64,000 nucleotides of DNA from Thalassotalea euphylliae (GCF_003390375.1 NZ_QUOT01000001.1:1178001-1242000), one strand, 5' to 3'; counted from the stretch's first letter, positions 55,347 to 64,000 are shown. Made by a program: numbers and translations. Notes: generated by a model not told the origin, from the letters alone.

Positions 55347-55890
55347 TAAAACCTCAATAAAAAATATTTATTAATTCCCTACTGCTCAATTCTATAAAGT
55401 AGACTTTAGCCAAGCACAGATTAAAATCAGATCTTTTCTAATTTAAATAAGTTAGCAAAATTGATTTGACGGAAGGTTTCTCAAACCAAATTATATAGTA
55501 AGAATATGCTCTGTAGAGCTAAATACAGTGAACGAAGTAACTCCAGAGCTTTTACAGACACGCATCGCAGAAATCTATTTTAGATTTAACTTTATAGCCT
55601 ACGCGAATGCAGATAAGTGCGGTAAAGTGATAGCAGCTTTATTCACCTATAATTCAAGTGGTCATAAGGTGAGCCAAAAGCTACTCCTTAATTTAAAGCT
55701 GGTATATCGTTATCTAAAAAGCCCCTTTGATATTATCAACAACCATCTAGGAATATAATTAATTGAGATGGTATATATCACCCACATAAAGCCATTAAAA
55801 TTAGACAGTTAACAAGTCAACAACGAGACTGTACTCAGCTCTTATTTAGCTTAATTTTTCCCACCTTTAGTGTTCGAGCTAGACTAAAGT
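55347..55890. other. Long spacer inside the polysaccharide cluster, nothing recognised
   Basis: About 540 bp, AT-rich, between fcl and the phosphohexomutase gene. A plus-strand GTG frame of 76 codons (55528-55758) has no clear ribosome site and an uninformative product. The spacer may hold a promoter for the downstream mutase genes or the remains of a lost gene; I cannot show either. Confidence 0.4.
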
Positions 55891-56850
55891 TTAACCTCGA
55901 AACTTATCCTGGTTTGCTAAAAACCACTGATAAGCATCGGTTAAACCTTCTTCCAGTGAATAAGAGTAACTCCAGCCTAAATCAGCCAAACGACTTACAT
56001 TCATTAACTTACGTGGTGCACCATCAGGCTTCGATGTATCCCACGTGATCTTACCTTCAAATCCAACAACTTTAGCAACTGTTTCAGTAAGTTCTCGAAT
56101 AGTGCAGTCAACGCCAGTACCTACATTAATATGGCTCAACATAGGCTCCGTATTTTCATCATAAATTTCTTTATCTAATTCCATTACATGAATAGAAGCC
56201 GCCGCCATATCATCTACGTGCAAAAATTCACGCATAGGCTTACCACTTCCCCATGCAACCACCTCGCTATCACCGCGAAATTTGGCTTCATGAAAACGAC
56301 GAAGTAACGCAGGAATGACATGAGAATTTTCAGGGTGAAAGTTGTCGTGTGGTCCATAAAGGTTTGTCGGCATTACCGAACGATAATCTCGACCATGCTG
56401 ACGATTATAGCTCTCACAAAGCTTGATACCGGCGATTTTCGCAAGTGCATAAGGCTCATTAGTTGGTTCTAATGTCCCCGTCAATAATGCTTTCTCGCTC
56501 ATTGGCTGTTGAGCAAGTTTAGGGTAAATACAGCTTGAGCCTAAAAACAACAGCTTTTGAACACCACATAAGTGCGCAGCATTGATGATGTTGCATTCAA
56601 TCATCAGGTTTTCGTATATGAAATCTGCTGGATAAATGTTGTTAGCGTGAATTCCACCAACCTTAGCAGCCGCTAAATAGACTTGGTCGATATTTTCTGC
56701 TTTAAAAAAATCACGAACAGCTTGCTGACTCATTAAATCGAGCTCAGTTCTATTCCGTAAAACCAACTCCACATCATCACGCTGTTTTAATTGGCGAACT
56801 ATCGCCGAACCGACCATACCGCGGTGGCCCGCTACGAATACTCTCTTCAT
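55891..56850 (-). CDS. fcl: GDP-L-fucose synthase
   Basis: Converts GDP-4-keto-6-deoxymannose to GDP-L-fucose with NADPH (epimerase-reductase). The Rossmann start is VFVAGHRGMVGSAIVRQL. The catalytic parts are LGSSCIYP (Ser), EPYALAKIAGIKLCESYN (YxxxK) and MPTNLYGPHDNFHPENSHVIPALLRRF. The C-terminal KPDGAPRKLMNVSRL is characteristic. Length of 319 matches the family. It works on the product of Gmd, encoded upstream; the GSCFA gene is placed between them. The purine-rich agag precedes the ATG. Confidence 0.95.
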   Translation of the reverse strand: MKRVFVAGHRGMVGSAIVRQLKQRDDVELVLRNRTELDLMSQQAVRDFFKAENIDQVYLAAAKVGGIHANNIYPADFIYENLMIECNIINAAHLCGVQKLLFLGSSCIYPKLAQQPMSEKALLTGTLEPTNEPYALAKIAGIKLCESYNRQHGRDYRSVMPTNLYGPHDNFHPENSHVIPALLRRFHEAKFRGDSEVVAWGSGKPMREFLHVDDMAAASIHVMELDKEIYDENTEPMLSHINVGTGVDCTIRELTETVAKVVGFEGKITWDTSKPDGAPRKLMNVSRLADLGWSYSYSLEEGLTDAYQWFLANQDKFRG

Positions 56851-56872
56851 ATTAATCTCTTAATTGTTAACA

Positions 56873-57916
56873 CTACGCTGAAACTAGAGTGCCTTTGTAT
56901 ATTATCGGAGGCTCTCCTGCTTGACCTTCAATTTCAACTAAAGATGACTCAAAATTTTCAAATACTTTTTCTCCAATGGCCTTTCCGTAATATGCGTCAA
57001 TAAAAGCGCTTAAAATCTGTAAGACCATATACCTCGATACATGACGCACCACACCGTCATCGGTACCATATACAGGGTATGGTAAGTGACACCCTAACCA
57101 CTTGACTATTTCAAATGAAGGCCAGTAGTATGTGTTTTGGGGTGACTTTTCCAGAGCTTCATGCAATGCAACTCGTAGAATAGACTTGGAAACACAATCA
57201 GCAGTAAGACAAGCAGTTTTCTGAAATGAAGCTTTTAAAGGGACTGGTGATAAAGTAAAAATAACAGGGGCTGATTGGTTTACCTGATTTAACAGCTTTA
57301 TTATCTCACTAATATTTTCTGAATTTTCAGCAACACTAGATAGCCTAAACTCATGACGTTCTTGATCAAAAATAGACTCGGGTATACCTCGCCAGAAAAC
57401 CTTACCGGTAAATTTATCTTGCCAGATTTCTGCTAGCCCAAGTGTAAACACAAAGGCAGATGCCGACTTAAATTGCTCAAGATAAAAACTTCTCTCGAAT
57501 TCAGGCTTCCAGTCAGTAACGTTACCATCGCTGTTACGCTCATAACGATATCCCTGTGAAGTCTCTTCACCAGTAATTACCCAACTAAGAAAGTCTCTTA
57601 GTGCAAACGTATTGTTTAGCCCAGAGGGTATCCAAAAGCTATTTGATGAAAGCCCTGCAGATGTTAAGAAATGTCGTAACTCTGCCGCAAAACAAGATCC
57701 TATTGTTACAACATTTCCATTAGCACTAAGCACAGGGTTCGATGGTACATGCCCAGTTTGTACATACTCACTTACGCATTTTTTAACGTCGTTAAAAACT
57801 CCTACAGAGGTAGGATACATGGTTGCATCTGTTTTATGCCAATGACTTTCGGCCCAAGATTTTGGGCCACTGCCGTCTCGCTCTGAAGTTATACTTCCTA
57901 TTTCTGTATTTTTCAT
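56873..57916 (-). CDS. GSCFA domain protein (SGNH-like)
   Basis: A 347-residue protein of the GSCFA family. The name-giving motif is TIGSCFAAEL at residues 71-80, which contains the nucleophile-like Ser or Cys of an SGNH-type fold. SASAFVFTLGLAEIW and PVIFTLSPVPLKA are further family blocks. Family members lie in polysaccharide and glycan loci and are thought to be esterases or acyltransferases; the substrate is unknown. I use the ATG at 57916, with gag eight bases upstream. A longer frame would start upstream of the terminator hairpin at 57933 and read through it. The gene lies between gmd and fcl. Confidence 0.85.
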   Translation of the reverse strand: MKNTEIGSITSERDGSGPKSWAESHWHKTDATMYPTSVGVFNDVKKCVSEYVQTGHVPSNPVLSANGNVVTIGSCFAAELRHFLTSAGLSSNSFWIPSGLNNTFALRDFLSWVITGEETSQGYRYERNSDGNVTDWKPEFERSFYLEQFKSASAFVFTLGLAEIWQDKFTGKVFWRGIPESIFDQERHEFRLSSVAENSENISEIIKLLNQVNQSAPVIFTLSPVPLKASFQKTACLTADCVSKSILRVALHEALEKSPQNTYYWPSFEIVKWLGCHLPYPVYGTDDGVVRHVSRYMVLQILSAFIDAYYGKAIGEKVFENFESSLVEIEGQAGEPPIIYKGTLVSA

Positions 57917-57932
57917 TATTAATCTCAAACTA

Positions 57933-57958
57933 AAAGAGCCTGATAATACAGGCTCTTT
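57933..57958 (-). terminator. Terminator between gmd and the GSCFA gene
   Basis: A perfect 10-bp stem aaagagcctg / caggctcttt with a 6-base loop. Read on the minus strand it follows the gmd stop by about 20 bases and ends in TTTTA. It stops 17 bases before the GSCFA start codon. Confidence 0.8.
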
Positions 57959-57976
57959 ATAAATCAATGGCTATTC

Positions 57977-59092
57977 TTACTCTTTTGCAACCGAGATATC
58001 ATAACCATGCTGTTTTAAGATAGCATGTTGCTTAGCTTTATCTAAGTCATGCTGAACCATTTCGGCGCACATCTCTTCGACGGTAATCTCAGGCACCCAA
58101 CCTAGTTTCTCTTTTGCTTTTGTAGGGTCGCCCAATAGTGTTTCTACTTCTGCTGGTCGGAAGTAGCGCGGATCAACTTTTACAATTACATCACCAGCTT
58201 TTACGCCAGGTGCATTATCGCCTTCAACAGCGGTAACCGTTGCAATTTCATCAACACCTTCGCCTGAGAACTCGAGGGTTATACCTGCTTCAACGGCAGA
58301 CATACGCACAAACTCTCTAACTGAAATTTGTTTACCTGTCGCAATAACAAAGTCCTCTGGAGTGTCTTGTTGAAGCATCATCCACTGCATGCGCACATAG
58401 TCTTTTGCATGCCCCCAATCTCGAAGTGCATCCATATTGCCTAAGTAAAGGCATGACTCTAAACCCTGGGCAATATTCGCTATTGCTCGAGTTATTTTAC
58501 GTGTAACGAAGGTTTCACCGCGACGCGGTGATTCATGGTTGAACAATATACCGTTACAAGCATAGATCCCATATGACTCGCGATAGTTAACAGCAATCCA
58601 ATAGGCGTACATTTTTGCTACGGCATACGGAGAACGAGGATGGAATGGTGTTGTTTCTTTTTGAGGTATTTCTCGAACTTCACCATAGAGCTCAGAAGTC
58701 GACGCTTGATAGAACTTCGTTTTCTTTTCTAAACCCAGAAAACGAATAGCTTCAAGCAAACGTAAAGTACCTATAGCATCAACATCGGCTGTATACTCCG
58801 GTGCTTCAAAAGATACAGCTACATGTGACTGAGCACCTAAGTTATAAACTTCATCTGGCTCGACTTCTTTCATAATACGAATAAGGTTTGAAGAATCTGT
58901 TAAGTCACCATAGTGTAGATGAAACTTCGGATTATCATTATGCGGATCTTCATATATATGATCGACACGCTCAGTATTGAATAGCGACGCACGGCGTTTA
59001 ATACCGTGAACTTCATATCCTTTTTCTAATAGAAACTCGGCCAAATAGGAGCCGTCTTGACCGGTAATTCCGGTGATTAATGCTTTTTTCAT
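57977..59092 (-). CDS. gmd: GDP-mannose 4,6-dehydratase
   Basis: Dehydrates GDP-mannose to GDP-4-keto-6-deoxymannose with bound NADP. The start ALITGITGQDGSYLAEFLLEKGYEVHGIKRR is diagnostic. LGAQSHVAVSFE, STSELYGEV (catalytic Thr/Ser and Glu), RSPYAVAKMYAYWI (YxxxK) and LFNHESPRRGETFVTRKI follow. DPRYFRPAEVETLLGDPTKAKEKLGW is at the C terminus. I use the ATG at 59092 after ttgaga, giving 371 residues; four more codons are possible. It supplies Fcl. Confidence 0.96.
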   Translation of the reverse strand: MKKALITGITGQDGSYLAEFLLEKGYEVHGIKRRASLFNTERVDHIYEDPHNDNPKFHLHYGDLTDSSNLIRIMKEVEPDEVYNLGAQSHVAVSFEAPEYTADVDAIGTLRLLEAIRFLGLEKKTKFYQASTSELYGEVREIPQKETTPFHPRSPYAVAKMYAYWIAVNYRESYGIYACNGILFNHESPRRGETFVTRKITRAIANIAQGLESCLYLGNMDALRDWGHAKDYVRMQWMMLQQDTPEDFVIATGKQISVREFVRMSAVEAGITLEFSGEGVDEIATVTAVEGDNAPGVKAGDVIVKVDPRYFRPAEVETLLGDPTKAKEKLGWVPEITVEEMCAEMVQHDLDKAKQHAILKQHGYDISVAKE

Positions 59093-59583
59093 TTTAATTC
59101 TCAAATATAAACCTAGTTACTACTTTTTACGCGCTTATACAAATTAGACATTAGCGATATATTTCTTTCCAAATAAGTGTTGCGGCGACACCATGCAAGC
59201 AATCTAGTGTTTCTAAAAGACACCTCAATCAATCGATATCTTATTAGCAAAACACTGTTAATGCTTAGTATTGTACAATCAAGTTGTTTGTATGGTGTCA
59301 ATAAATGTCAAACTTTTCTGGAGTTCTCTACGGTAAACCTTGGTGACTTTAAAGCATTTATTGATGTCTTAAAAACAAAAAACGCCTGTAAGGTCAAGGG
59401 TCTCGATACTATAACGACACCAAGTATTTCTTTATCAAGGATAAAAGTCTAGACTCTAATTAGTTAGCTCTAACTATTACTTTATATATCCAACTATTTA
59501 GAACGAGCCCGCTTAATAATCGCAAGACTATTGCAAGCCGCCTCAATGAACCAGAAAATCCAACTCAATAAAGTTCACTCAAA
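59093..59583. other. Spacer upstream of gmd, possible gene remnant
   Basis: About 490 bp between gmd and the interrupted SGNH gene. Short frames exist on both strands (for example 59113-59301 minus and 59177-59452 plus), but none has a good ribosome site or recognisable product. With the broken gene beside it, degenerate remains of a lost gene are possible. The promoter of gmd is probably here. Confidence 0.4.
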
Positions 59584-60627
59584 CTATCTGTCGATGTTTT
59601 CTCCAAAAATAACTGTAAGCCGTTCAATTAAATTATCAATCATAGTGACGGTATTTTGTTTGGCAAAAAACGCAAGACCTAGGTAACATTTAAAGTCTTC
59701 GTTTTTACAGTCACCTTTGAGTAGCATTACAGAATCCCTGTTACCACTACTTTCTATAGTCAAAGAAGACGCATAAACGTTTAATATTGCTCCAGAGCAC
59801 CGTGTATAATAACAAGACTCATCAAAACCATTTATTGTTTGTCTACCCTCAGCTGAAATTATATTGATATTCGATGTATCTGGCCCTTTTAAATAAGTAA
59901 AACCACATAAATACGAGCAATCATTAATAGCCCCAATAGTTACACTTTCTCCCTGTTCTAAGGGCATATATTGTAATTCATGATTCCCCCTGCCGAACTT
60001 GATATTTTTACTGTACTCTGGCAACAGCTCAATTATCGGTCTAACAGTGACTGATTTGGAAACTTCTATCAAGTTATCAATAAAGCAATGCGTTGGGTTA
60101 ACAAGGCTATATACATCATTACTATTGAAATAATCTGCAATTTTACTAGCGTAATACATTGCACCTTCAACTGTTGGGTGCACAACGTCTTTCAATAAAT
60201 GCTTATAACAAGGCATATCATTTAAAATGTGCTTACTTACATTAAGATGTACTACATTTAGTTCGTCAGCCAACAAAGAATGGAGCCTATTCACTCAATC
60301 TTCACTCGGACAAACGTCTAATCTTGGAAGATCTAAAATTACAGGTACTTTTCCAAACCTAACTATGTGCCCTATAGCAAGGAGCAGGGCGTGAATATAT
60401 TGTTTTCGCGAAAACCAATTCCTAAAAGCAGATGTCGACCACTCTATGACAACTATATCTGCAGTAGAACTTGATATTTCTCTAAAAAACAAAACGCTAG
60501 CAACATTTGGGTGAATTCCACCTACGGCAACACTATTGAACTTAATGTTGTGTGTTAATTCTCCAAGAAACTGCACATAAGAATCTCTTTGCTCGGTAAC
60601 ACTCAATCCGAGAAATAATACTTCCAT
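59584..60627 (-). pseudogene. SGNH/GDSL-like hydrolase split by an in-frame TGA
   Basis: Two minus-strand frames, 60295-60627 (110 codons) and 59584-60294 (236 codons), are in the same phase and separated only by one TGA codon at 60297-60295. The first part begins MEVLFLGLSVTEQ, resembling block I of SGNH hydrolases with the Ser at residue 9. The second part contains KDVVHPTVEG, resembling block V with the catalytic Asp and His. A catalytic domain thus seems to be split by the stop, followed by a beta-rich C-terminal domain. This suggests a nonsense mutation in a polysaccharide esterase or acyltransferase-like gene. Restart at GTG next to the TGA or a base error are alternatives. Confidence 0.65.
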
Positions 60628-60854
60628 TTAATAGCCTATAAACTGAGTGGCTGTCGAAAAAACATGTTTGATAGATTCATAAATAATAAAGTCGAACAAA
60701 TTTTCTGAATAATGGAGGATATTTTGCACTACCAATTCGAAAGTGCTATTCATCACTATTTTGAGGTCAAAAATAAAACCCTCAAATTCAATACCAAACT
60801 TCCCTACAACCATTATCAAACTTGAGTTAGATTACATATTTATCTAAGCCAAAA

Positions 60855-62102
60855 CTACAATAACTGCTTTACACATTTTCCAATGATTGCATTTGGCATA
60901 AATTTGGGGCTGGTTTGAGGACTACCACGCAAAACAATTCGCCTCACATAATTTTCCATACTATTATACTTTTTATAATGCTCGCTTTGTCTGGCTGCTT
61001 TACTTTTATAAGCAGCCTTTTCTTTGAGAATATCTTTAATAGCATCTACAGCTCCATCTTTATCATCAACAGCTACTCCTCCTCCATGCGTAATCAAGGA
61101 AGCACAAAAGGTATCTTTGTGTGTCAAGATGATTTTTGATCCAGATATCGCTTCAACAGCTATTCCAGAACCTCGCAACTTATAGTTAGTCTTATTATAA
61201 AGTAAAAGTACTACATCTGATGACTCAAGCTCACTATGATATTCATCATTAGAAAGGTTATGCCTTATCAAGTTAACGTATTCTTTGGGATACTTTTCTA
61301 GCTTACTGATTGCAGACTGAATTATGGGCAAGTATCCAACAATTTGAGGGGTGCACTGAATAACGAACTTCAGCAACCCAGCCTGACCAAACCCTTCATA
61401 TAATTGCTCAATAATATCTGGAAGCAGCGTGAAGCCTTTTTCCTCCCTCGCAGCGCCCAAGTACAAAATAGTTAATGGTGACTCAGGGCTGGTCTGTATC
61501 GAGTCCTCCATTGGTATAAAAGACAAAGGTAACGCACCAACATTTCTTTCAAAAGTAAGCGTGTAGTAAGAAGCTAAAGTTAAAGTTTCACACCAGAGAA
61601 AAAGTTTTGTTTCATAAGATGGTGCTTTTAATAAACCATCAATTATCATGTTAATTTCATTTTTCCCTCCCCAACCCGGCATGCTTTTAGGCTCATAAGG
61701 AGTACAAATGTGTATGCTTGGCAACATATCTAAAGGGTAACTTTGTAACAAATGCTCTACTGCAACATATATGTCCGTAAAGCCTGTATGAAAGTACAAA
61801 AAATCGGCACCAGTCAGTTCAAGTTCTCGAACTATATTTAGCAATTCGGTTTTCAATAAGGCACTGCAGCTCTCTATATGATCAGTGTTTTTATCAGCTT
61901 TGTACATATCATACATACATAGAGAGAAAGTTGGACAAATGGTACAGTCATCGGAAACTAATTCGCGTTCAAATCGTTCATTTGTCAACCAAATGGTTTC
62001 AAAACCCATTTTAGATACCGTATTCGATACCTTCTGAGTAAGGCTAAAGTGGTGCCCTCTATTATCTATCAAAGATGGGTCTGCTATTACAAATTTTTTC
62101 AT
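60855..62102 (-). CDS. Putative GT-B glycosyltransferase
   Basis: A 415-residue protein. The N-terminal FVIADPSLIDNRGHHFSLT and the C-terminal blocks LTILYLGAAREEKGFTLLPDIIEQL and LLLYNKTNYKLRGSGIAVEAISGSKIILTH resemble the donor-binding half of GT4-type glycosyltransferases. The Glu of GIAVEAISG stands where GT4 enzymes have their conserved Glu. I take the ATG at 62102 because MKKFVIADP is the natural start; the frame itself opens 13 codons earlier. It follows the upstream GT gene closely. The sugar is unknown, and low similarity to standard GT4 text lowers the certainty. Confidence 0.72.
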   Translation of the reverse strand: MKKFVIADPSLIDNRGHHFSLTQKVSNTVSKMGFETIWLTNERFERELVSDDCTICPTFSLCMYDMYKADKNTDHIESCSALLKTELLNIVRELELTGADFLYFHTGFTDIYVAVEHLLQSYPLDMLPSIHICTPYEPKSMPGWGGKNEINMIIDGLLKAPSYETKLFLWCETLTLASYYTLTFERNVGALPLSFIPMEDSIQTSPESPLTILYLGAAREEKGFTLLPDIIEQLYEGFGQAGLLKFVIQCTPQIVGYLPIIQSAISKLEKYPKEYVNLIRHNLSNDEYHSELESSDVVLLLYNKTNYKLRGSGIAVEAISGSKIILTHKDTFCASLITHGGGVAVDDKDGAVDAIKDILKEKAAYKSKAARQSEHYKKYNSMENYVRRIVLRGSPQTSPKFMPNAIIGKCVKQLL

Positions 62103-62125
62103 TTTATTGATACTCAAACAACAAG

Positions 62126-63250
62126 CTAAAAGTAATCCCAAGCTGTGGAGGGTGGTATCATATTGAAGGGTGGCTTTCTATAAATGTCTTGATCCCTGAA
62201 GTGAGCCGAATCCTCCCCTATGCCGCAGTTAAAAATTACTCGTTCATCTGTAGGCATGTGGGTTTGACCATTTAAAGCACTTAACAAACATAAGGTTTCA
62301 TCCCAAGCAAAGAAATTGGCTAACGTATGGGACGGTAAGCGAGGTGGTGTGATCTCGATTTTTCTTTGAATATCAGCGGTAAATGATGTTTTGACGAACT
62401 GCAAATAATCTTTCTCTGGCATCGAATAGCAATCTATCAACTGACGAAGTACTGGAATAAACTTTGCGCTATTAGTTCCCCATCCCCAACCTTGAAACCT
62501 GCCAAACGGTTCTCCTTTTTTCTCTAAACCAAAATGATGACCATAAACAGTCAACACATCACTTTTTTCTCTAGTCTTAGAAAGTGCTGATTTAAACTCT
62601 GTAACCATATTTCTTGAAGGAAAACAATCATCCTCTAAAACAACAAACTCCTTATATCGACTTACCATTGATTTTAGAGCCAATAAAATCATTTTTCTAA
62701 ATCCATAGTTGCCGCGTTGTGTATGTATATGTTTGACAGGATAGGAAGAAACCATGTCCACTGTTTTTTCTATTTTTTTTCTTAGCTCAGGGTTGCCTTG
62801 ATCGCCATCTATCCATACCTCGGTATATTTAAGGGCATGCTGCTTGCGTAAACTTTCCAGAGTAGTCTCCAAAAGCTTAGTGCGAGTAAACCCAAAAACG
62901 ATTATACCAAAATCTTCCTTTTCCTCAGTTTTAACAAGCTGTAGCTCGTCCAAAATACCTGACACACACAAAGGGTCGATATAAGGTTTGGTATATTTGG
63001 CATTTACCACTTCACTATTAGCTTCGTTTGATATCGGTCTTTGGATAATCCGGGCGTCACTACTATAACTTTTACGATCATGAATTAATTTCACTAACGT
63101 CTCTAAGTAATTTTTTCTCCCCTCTTGGAAAGGTTCACTTTCAACAAGTGTTTGCCCAGCTTTATCGCATAAACTCAAAGCATTTTTAAAATCTAGACTA
63201 TTACAAGAAGACAGTGCTAAATCACAGTACTTCCAAAAATTTACTGTCAC
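62126..63250 (-). CDS. GNT-I-like glycosyltransferase (GT-A fold)
   Basis: A 374-residue protein. Residues 1-110 are an unrecognised helical N-terminal part. The GT-A domain from about 112 shows GIIVFGFTRTKLLETTLESLRKQ, TEVWIDGDQGN and the metal-binding EDD at 206-208 in FVVLEDDCFPS. The text resembles N-acetylglucosaminyltransferase I (GT13-like) more than ordinary GT2 proteins. The start is a GTG at 63250 with aagga eight bases before it. It lies just after the sqdB terminator and is cotranscribed with the next GT gene. Confidence 0.75.
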   Translation of the reverse strand: MTVNFWKYCDLALSSCNSLDFKNALSLCDKAGQTLVESEPFQEGRKNYLETLVKLIHDRKSYSSDARIIQRPISNEANSEVVNAKYTKPYIDPLCVSGILDELQLVKTEEKEDFGIIVFGFTRTKLLETTLESLRKQHALKYTEVWIDGDQGNPELRKKIEKTVDMVSSYPVKHIHTQRGNYGFRKMILLALKSMVSRYKEFVVLEDDCFPSRNMVTEFKSALSKTREKSDVLTVYGHHFGLEKKGEPFGRFQGWGWGTNSAKFIPVLRQLIDCYSMPEKDYLQFVKTSFTADIQRKIEITPPRLPSHTLANFFAWDETLCLLSALNGQTHMPTDERVIFNCGIGEDSAHFRDQDIYRKPPFNMIPPSTAWDYF

Positions 63251-63263
63251 TACATTTTTCCTT

Positions 63264-63290
63264 AAAAAAGGGCAAGTGATAACTCGCCCT
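63264..63290 (-). terminator. Terminator between sqdB and the GNT-I-like gene
   Basis: On the minus strand a 7-bp stem gggcgag / cttgccc (one G-T pair) with a 6-base loop is followed by six T. It lies about 12 bases after the sqdB stop and 14 bases before the next start codon. Confidence 0.8.
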
Positions 63291-63301
63291 ATTTATAAAA
63301 A

Positions 63302-64000
63302 CTATTTTTTATTCCACACTGAAACACAAGGTATCTTGGATTTATCACAACGTTCAGAGTACTTCTTAGCAATCTCTCTAACTTCGGTCATTAGCCCTGA
63401 CTCTAGTGTAGTTGGTTTCAATCCAAGTGATAGAAACTTATCATTAGATACATGTAGATCATTTTCAGCTGCTTCATTTCTTGGATTCTGGACCATTTCA
63501 ACTTTCGCTCCAGCTTGGTCTGCAATCAACTGAGCTAGGTCCCTCACACGGCGAGTCTCTGTCATCTGGTTCAATATTTCAACTCGATCTCCCTTAGCTG
63601 GAGGGTTATCCAATGCTATTTCTATACATTTACAAGTATCCTGTATATGTATAAATGCTCGTGTTTGACCACCTGTGCCGTGAACTGTCATTGGATAGTC
63701 AACTGCCGCTTGCATCAAAAAGCGATTTAAAACGGTTCCATAATCACCGTCATAATCAAATCGATTAATCAAGCGCTCATCCAGTTTAGTTTCTTCTGTC
63801 TGTGTTCCCCAAACGATACCTTGATGTAAGTCCGTAATTCTAATTTGATCATTTTTATTGTAGTAGTGGAAGAACAACGCATCTTGAGTTTTGGTCATGT
63901 GATAAATAGAGCCTGGGTTAGCAGGGTAAAGAATCTCTTGCTCTGTTTCACCTAATGGAGTATCGACTTTAACTGTTAAATAGCCTTCTGGGATCTTCAT
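63302..64000 (-). CDS. sqdB: UDP-sulfoquinovose synthase, C-terminal part
   Basis: Joins sulfite and UDP-glucose to form UDP-sulfoquinovose. The 232 residues present match the SqdB/SQD1 family: the catalytic pair is in GSIYHMTKTQDA (Tyr33 and Lys37, counted from the window edge), followed by LHQGIVWGTQTEETKLDERLINRFDYDGDYGTVLNRFLMQAAV and GTGGQTRAFIHIQDT. The family has an N-terminal NAD-binding half of roughly 160 residues that lies beyond base 64000, so the ATG at the edge is internal. In a bacterium it usually serves sulfolipid synthesis; in a glycosyltransferase cluster it may supply a sulfonated sugar for a polysaccharide. Confidence 0.87.
   Translation of the reverse strand: MKIPEGYLTVKVDTPLGETEQEILYPANPGSIYHMTKTQDALFFHYYNKNDQIRITDLHQGIVWGTQTEETKLDERLINRFDYDGDYGTVLNRFLMQAAVDYPMTVHGTGGQTRAFIHIQDTCKCIEIALDNPPAKGDRVEILNQMTETRRVRDLAQLIADQAGAKVEMVQNPRNEAAENDLHVSNDKFLSLGLKPTTLESGLMTEVREIAKKYSERCDKSKIPCVSVWNKK

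Noticed and set aside
55528..55758. 76-codon GTG frame in the spacer between fcl and the phosphohexomutase gene
   Set aside because: No convincing ribosome site, opposite orientation to the cluster and no recognisable product.
59177..59452. 91-codon plus-strand frame upstream of gmd
   Set aside because: Opposite strand to the cluster, no ribosome site, no motif; kept only as part of the spacer note.
60295..60297. TGA as a possible selenocysteine codon
   Set aside because: No SECIS-like hairpin is evident after it, and SGNH enzymes do not use selenocysteine at this place.
60628..60819. 63-codon frame directly upstream of the interrupted SGNH gene, same phase
   Set aside because: No recognisable product, no good ribosome site, and it covers the leader of the SGNH gene; the natural start MEVLFLGLS is at 60627.
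63251..64000. JUMPStart/ops element for the polysaccharide operon
   Set aside because: No ggcggtag core was noticed on either strand; the operon start lies beyond the window.

Overview
The window looks like the chromosome of a marine gammaproteobacterium of the Alteromonadales, most like Colwellia or Thalassotalea. The reasons are the dacA-ybeD-lipB-lipA order, the aroC-prmB / smrB / sixA block, fadIJ with a FadR-type operator, a Bat (MoxR/VWA) operon, separate cysD-cysN-cysC genes with an SLC13 sulfate transporter, and moderate-to-low GC with many AT-rich spacers. The genus is an inference from gene order and protein flavour, not from a search.

Layout. 1-2.6 kb: end of dacA, then ybeD, lipB and lipA (lipoate synthesis). 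3-8.4 kb: a small membrane protein, an MFS transporter, a MITE-like repeat element, aroC-prmB, smrB and sixA. 8.6-16.2 kb: an M16 metallopeptidase and a 1525-residue propeller/PAS/GGDEF/EAL protein. 16.4-17.4 kb: an unusual small locus encoding a protein made of perfect nine-residue repeats, overlapped by a 34-residue microprotein, then a small membrane protein. 17.6-21.1 kb: fadI-fadJ beta-oxidation operon with an operator-like palindrome. 21.4-28.5 kb: moxR-DUF58-DUF4381-batA-batB/C-batD. 28.6-33.1 kb: ECF sigma factor with DUF3379 partner, putP, and an EAL-HDOD protein.

33.2-42.8 kb (minus strand) is a sugar-nucleotide and sulfate-activation block: ugd, galU, cysD, cysN, an SLC13 transporter, cysC, a DHH phosphoesterase and galE. 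43.1-47.7 kb (plus strand) holds a POT peptide transporter, ygfA, rpiA and serA. 47.9-64 kb (minus strand) is the downstream end of a surface-polysaccharide cluster. It contains a UDP-sulfoquinovose synthase (cut by the window edge), glycosyltransferases, an SGNH-like gene split by a stop codon, gmd, a GSCFA protein, fcl, a phosphohexomutase, a GDP-mannose hydrolase, an unknown coiled-coil protein, a sulfotransferase-like protein and three more glycosyltransferase genes.

How they may work together. GalE, GalU and Ugd supply UDP-galactose, UDP-glucose and UDP-glucuronate; the phosphomannomutase, Gmd and Fcl lead to GDP-fucose. CysDN and CysC make APS and PAPS from sulfate imported by the SLC13 protein. 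The polysaccharide cluster holds both a PAPS-type sulfotransferase and a sulfoquinovose synthase, which suggests a polysaccharide carrying sulfate esters and/or a sulfonated sugar. That link is inference. The two most unusual objects are the SQKRRESRI repeat locus near 16.5 kb and this sulfur-decorated polysaccharide cluster.
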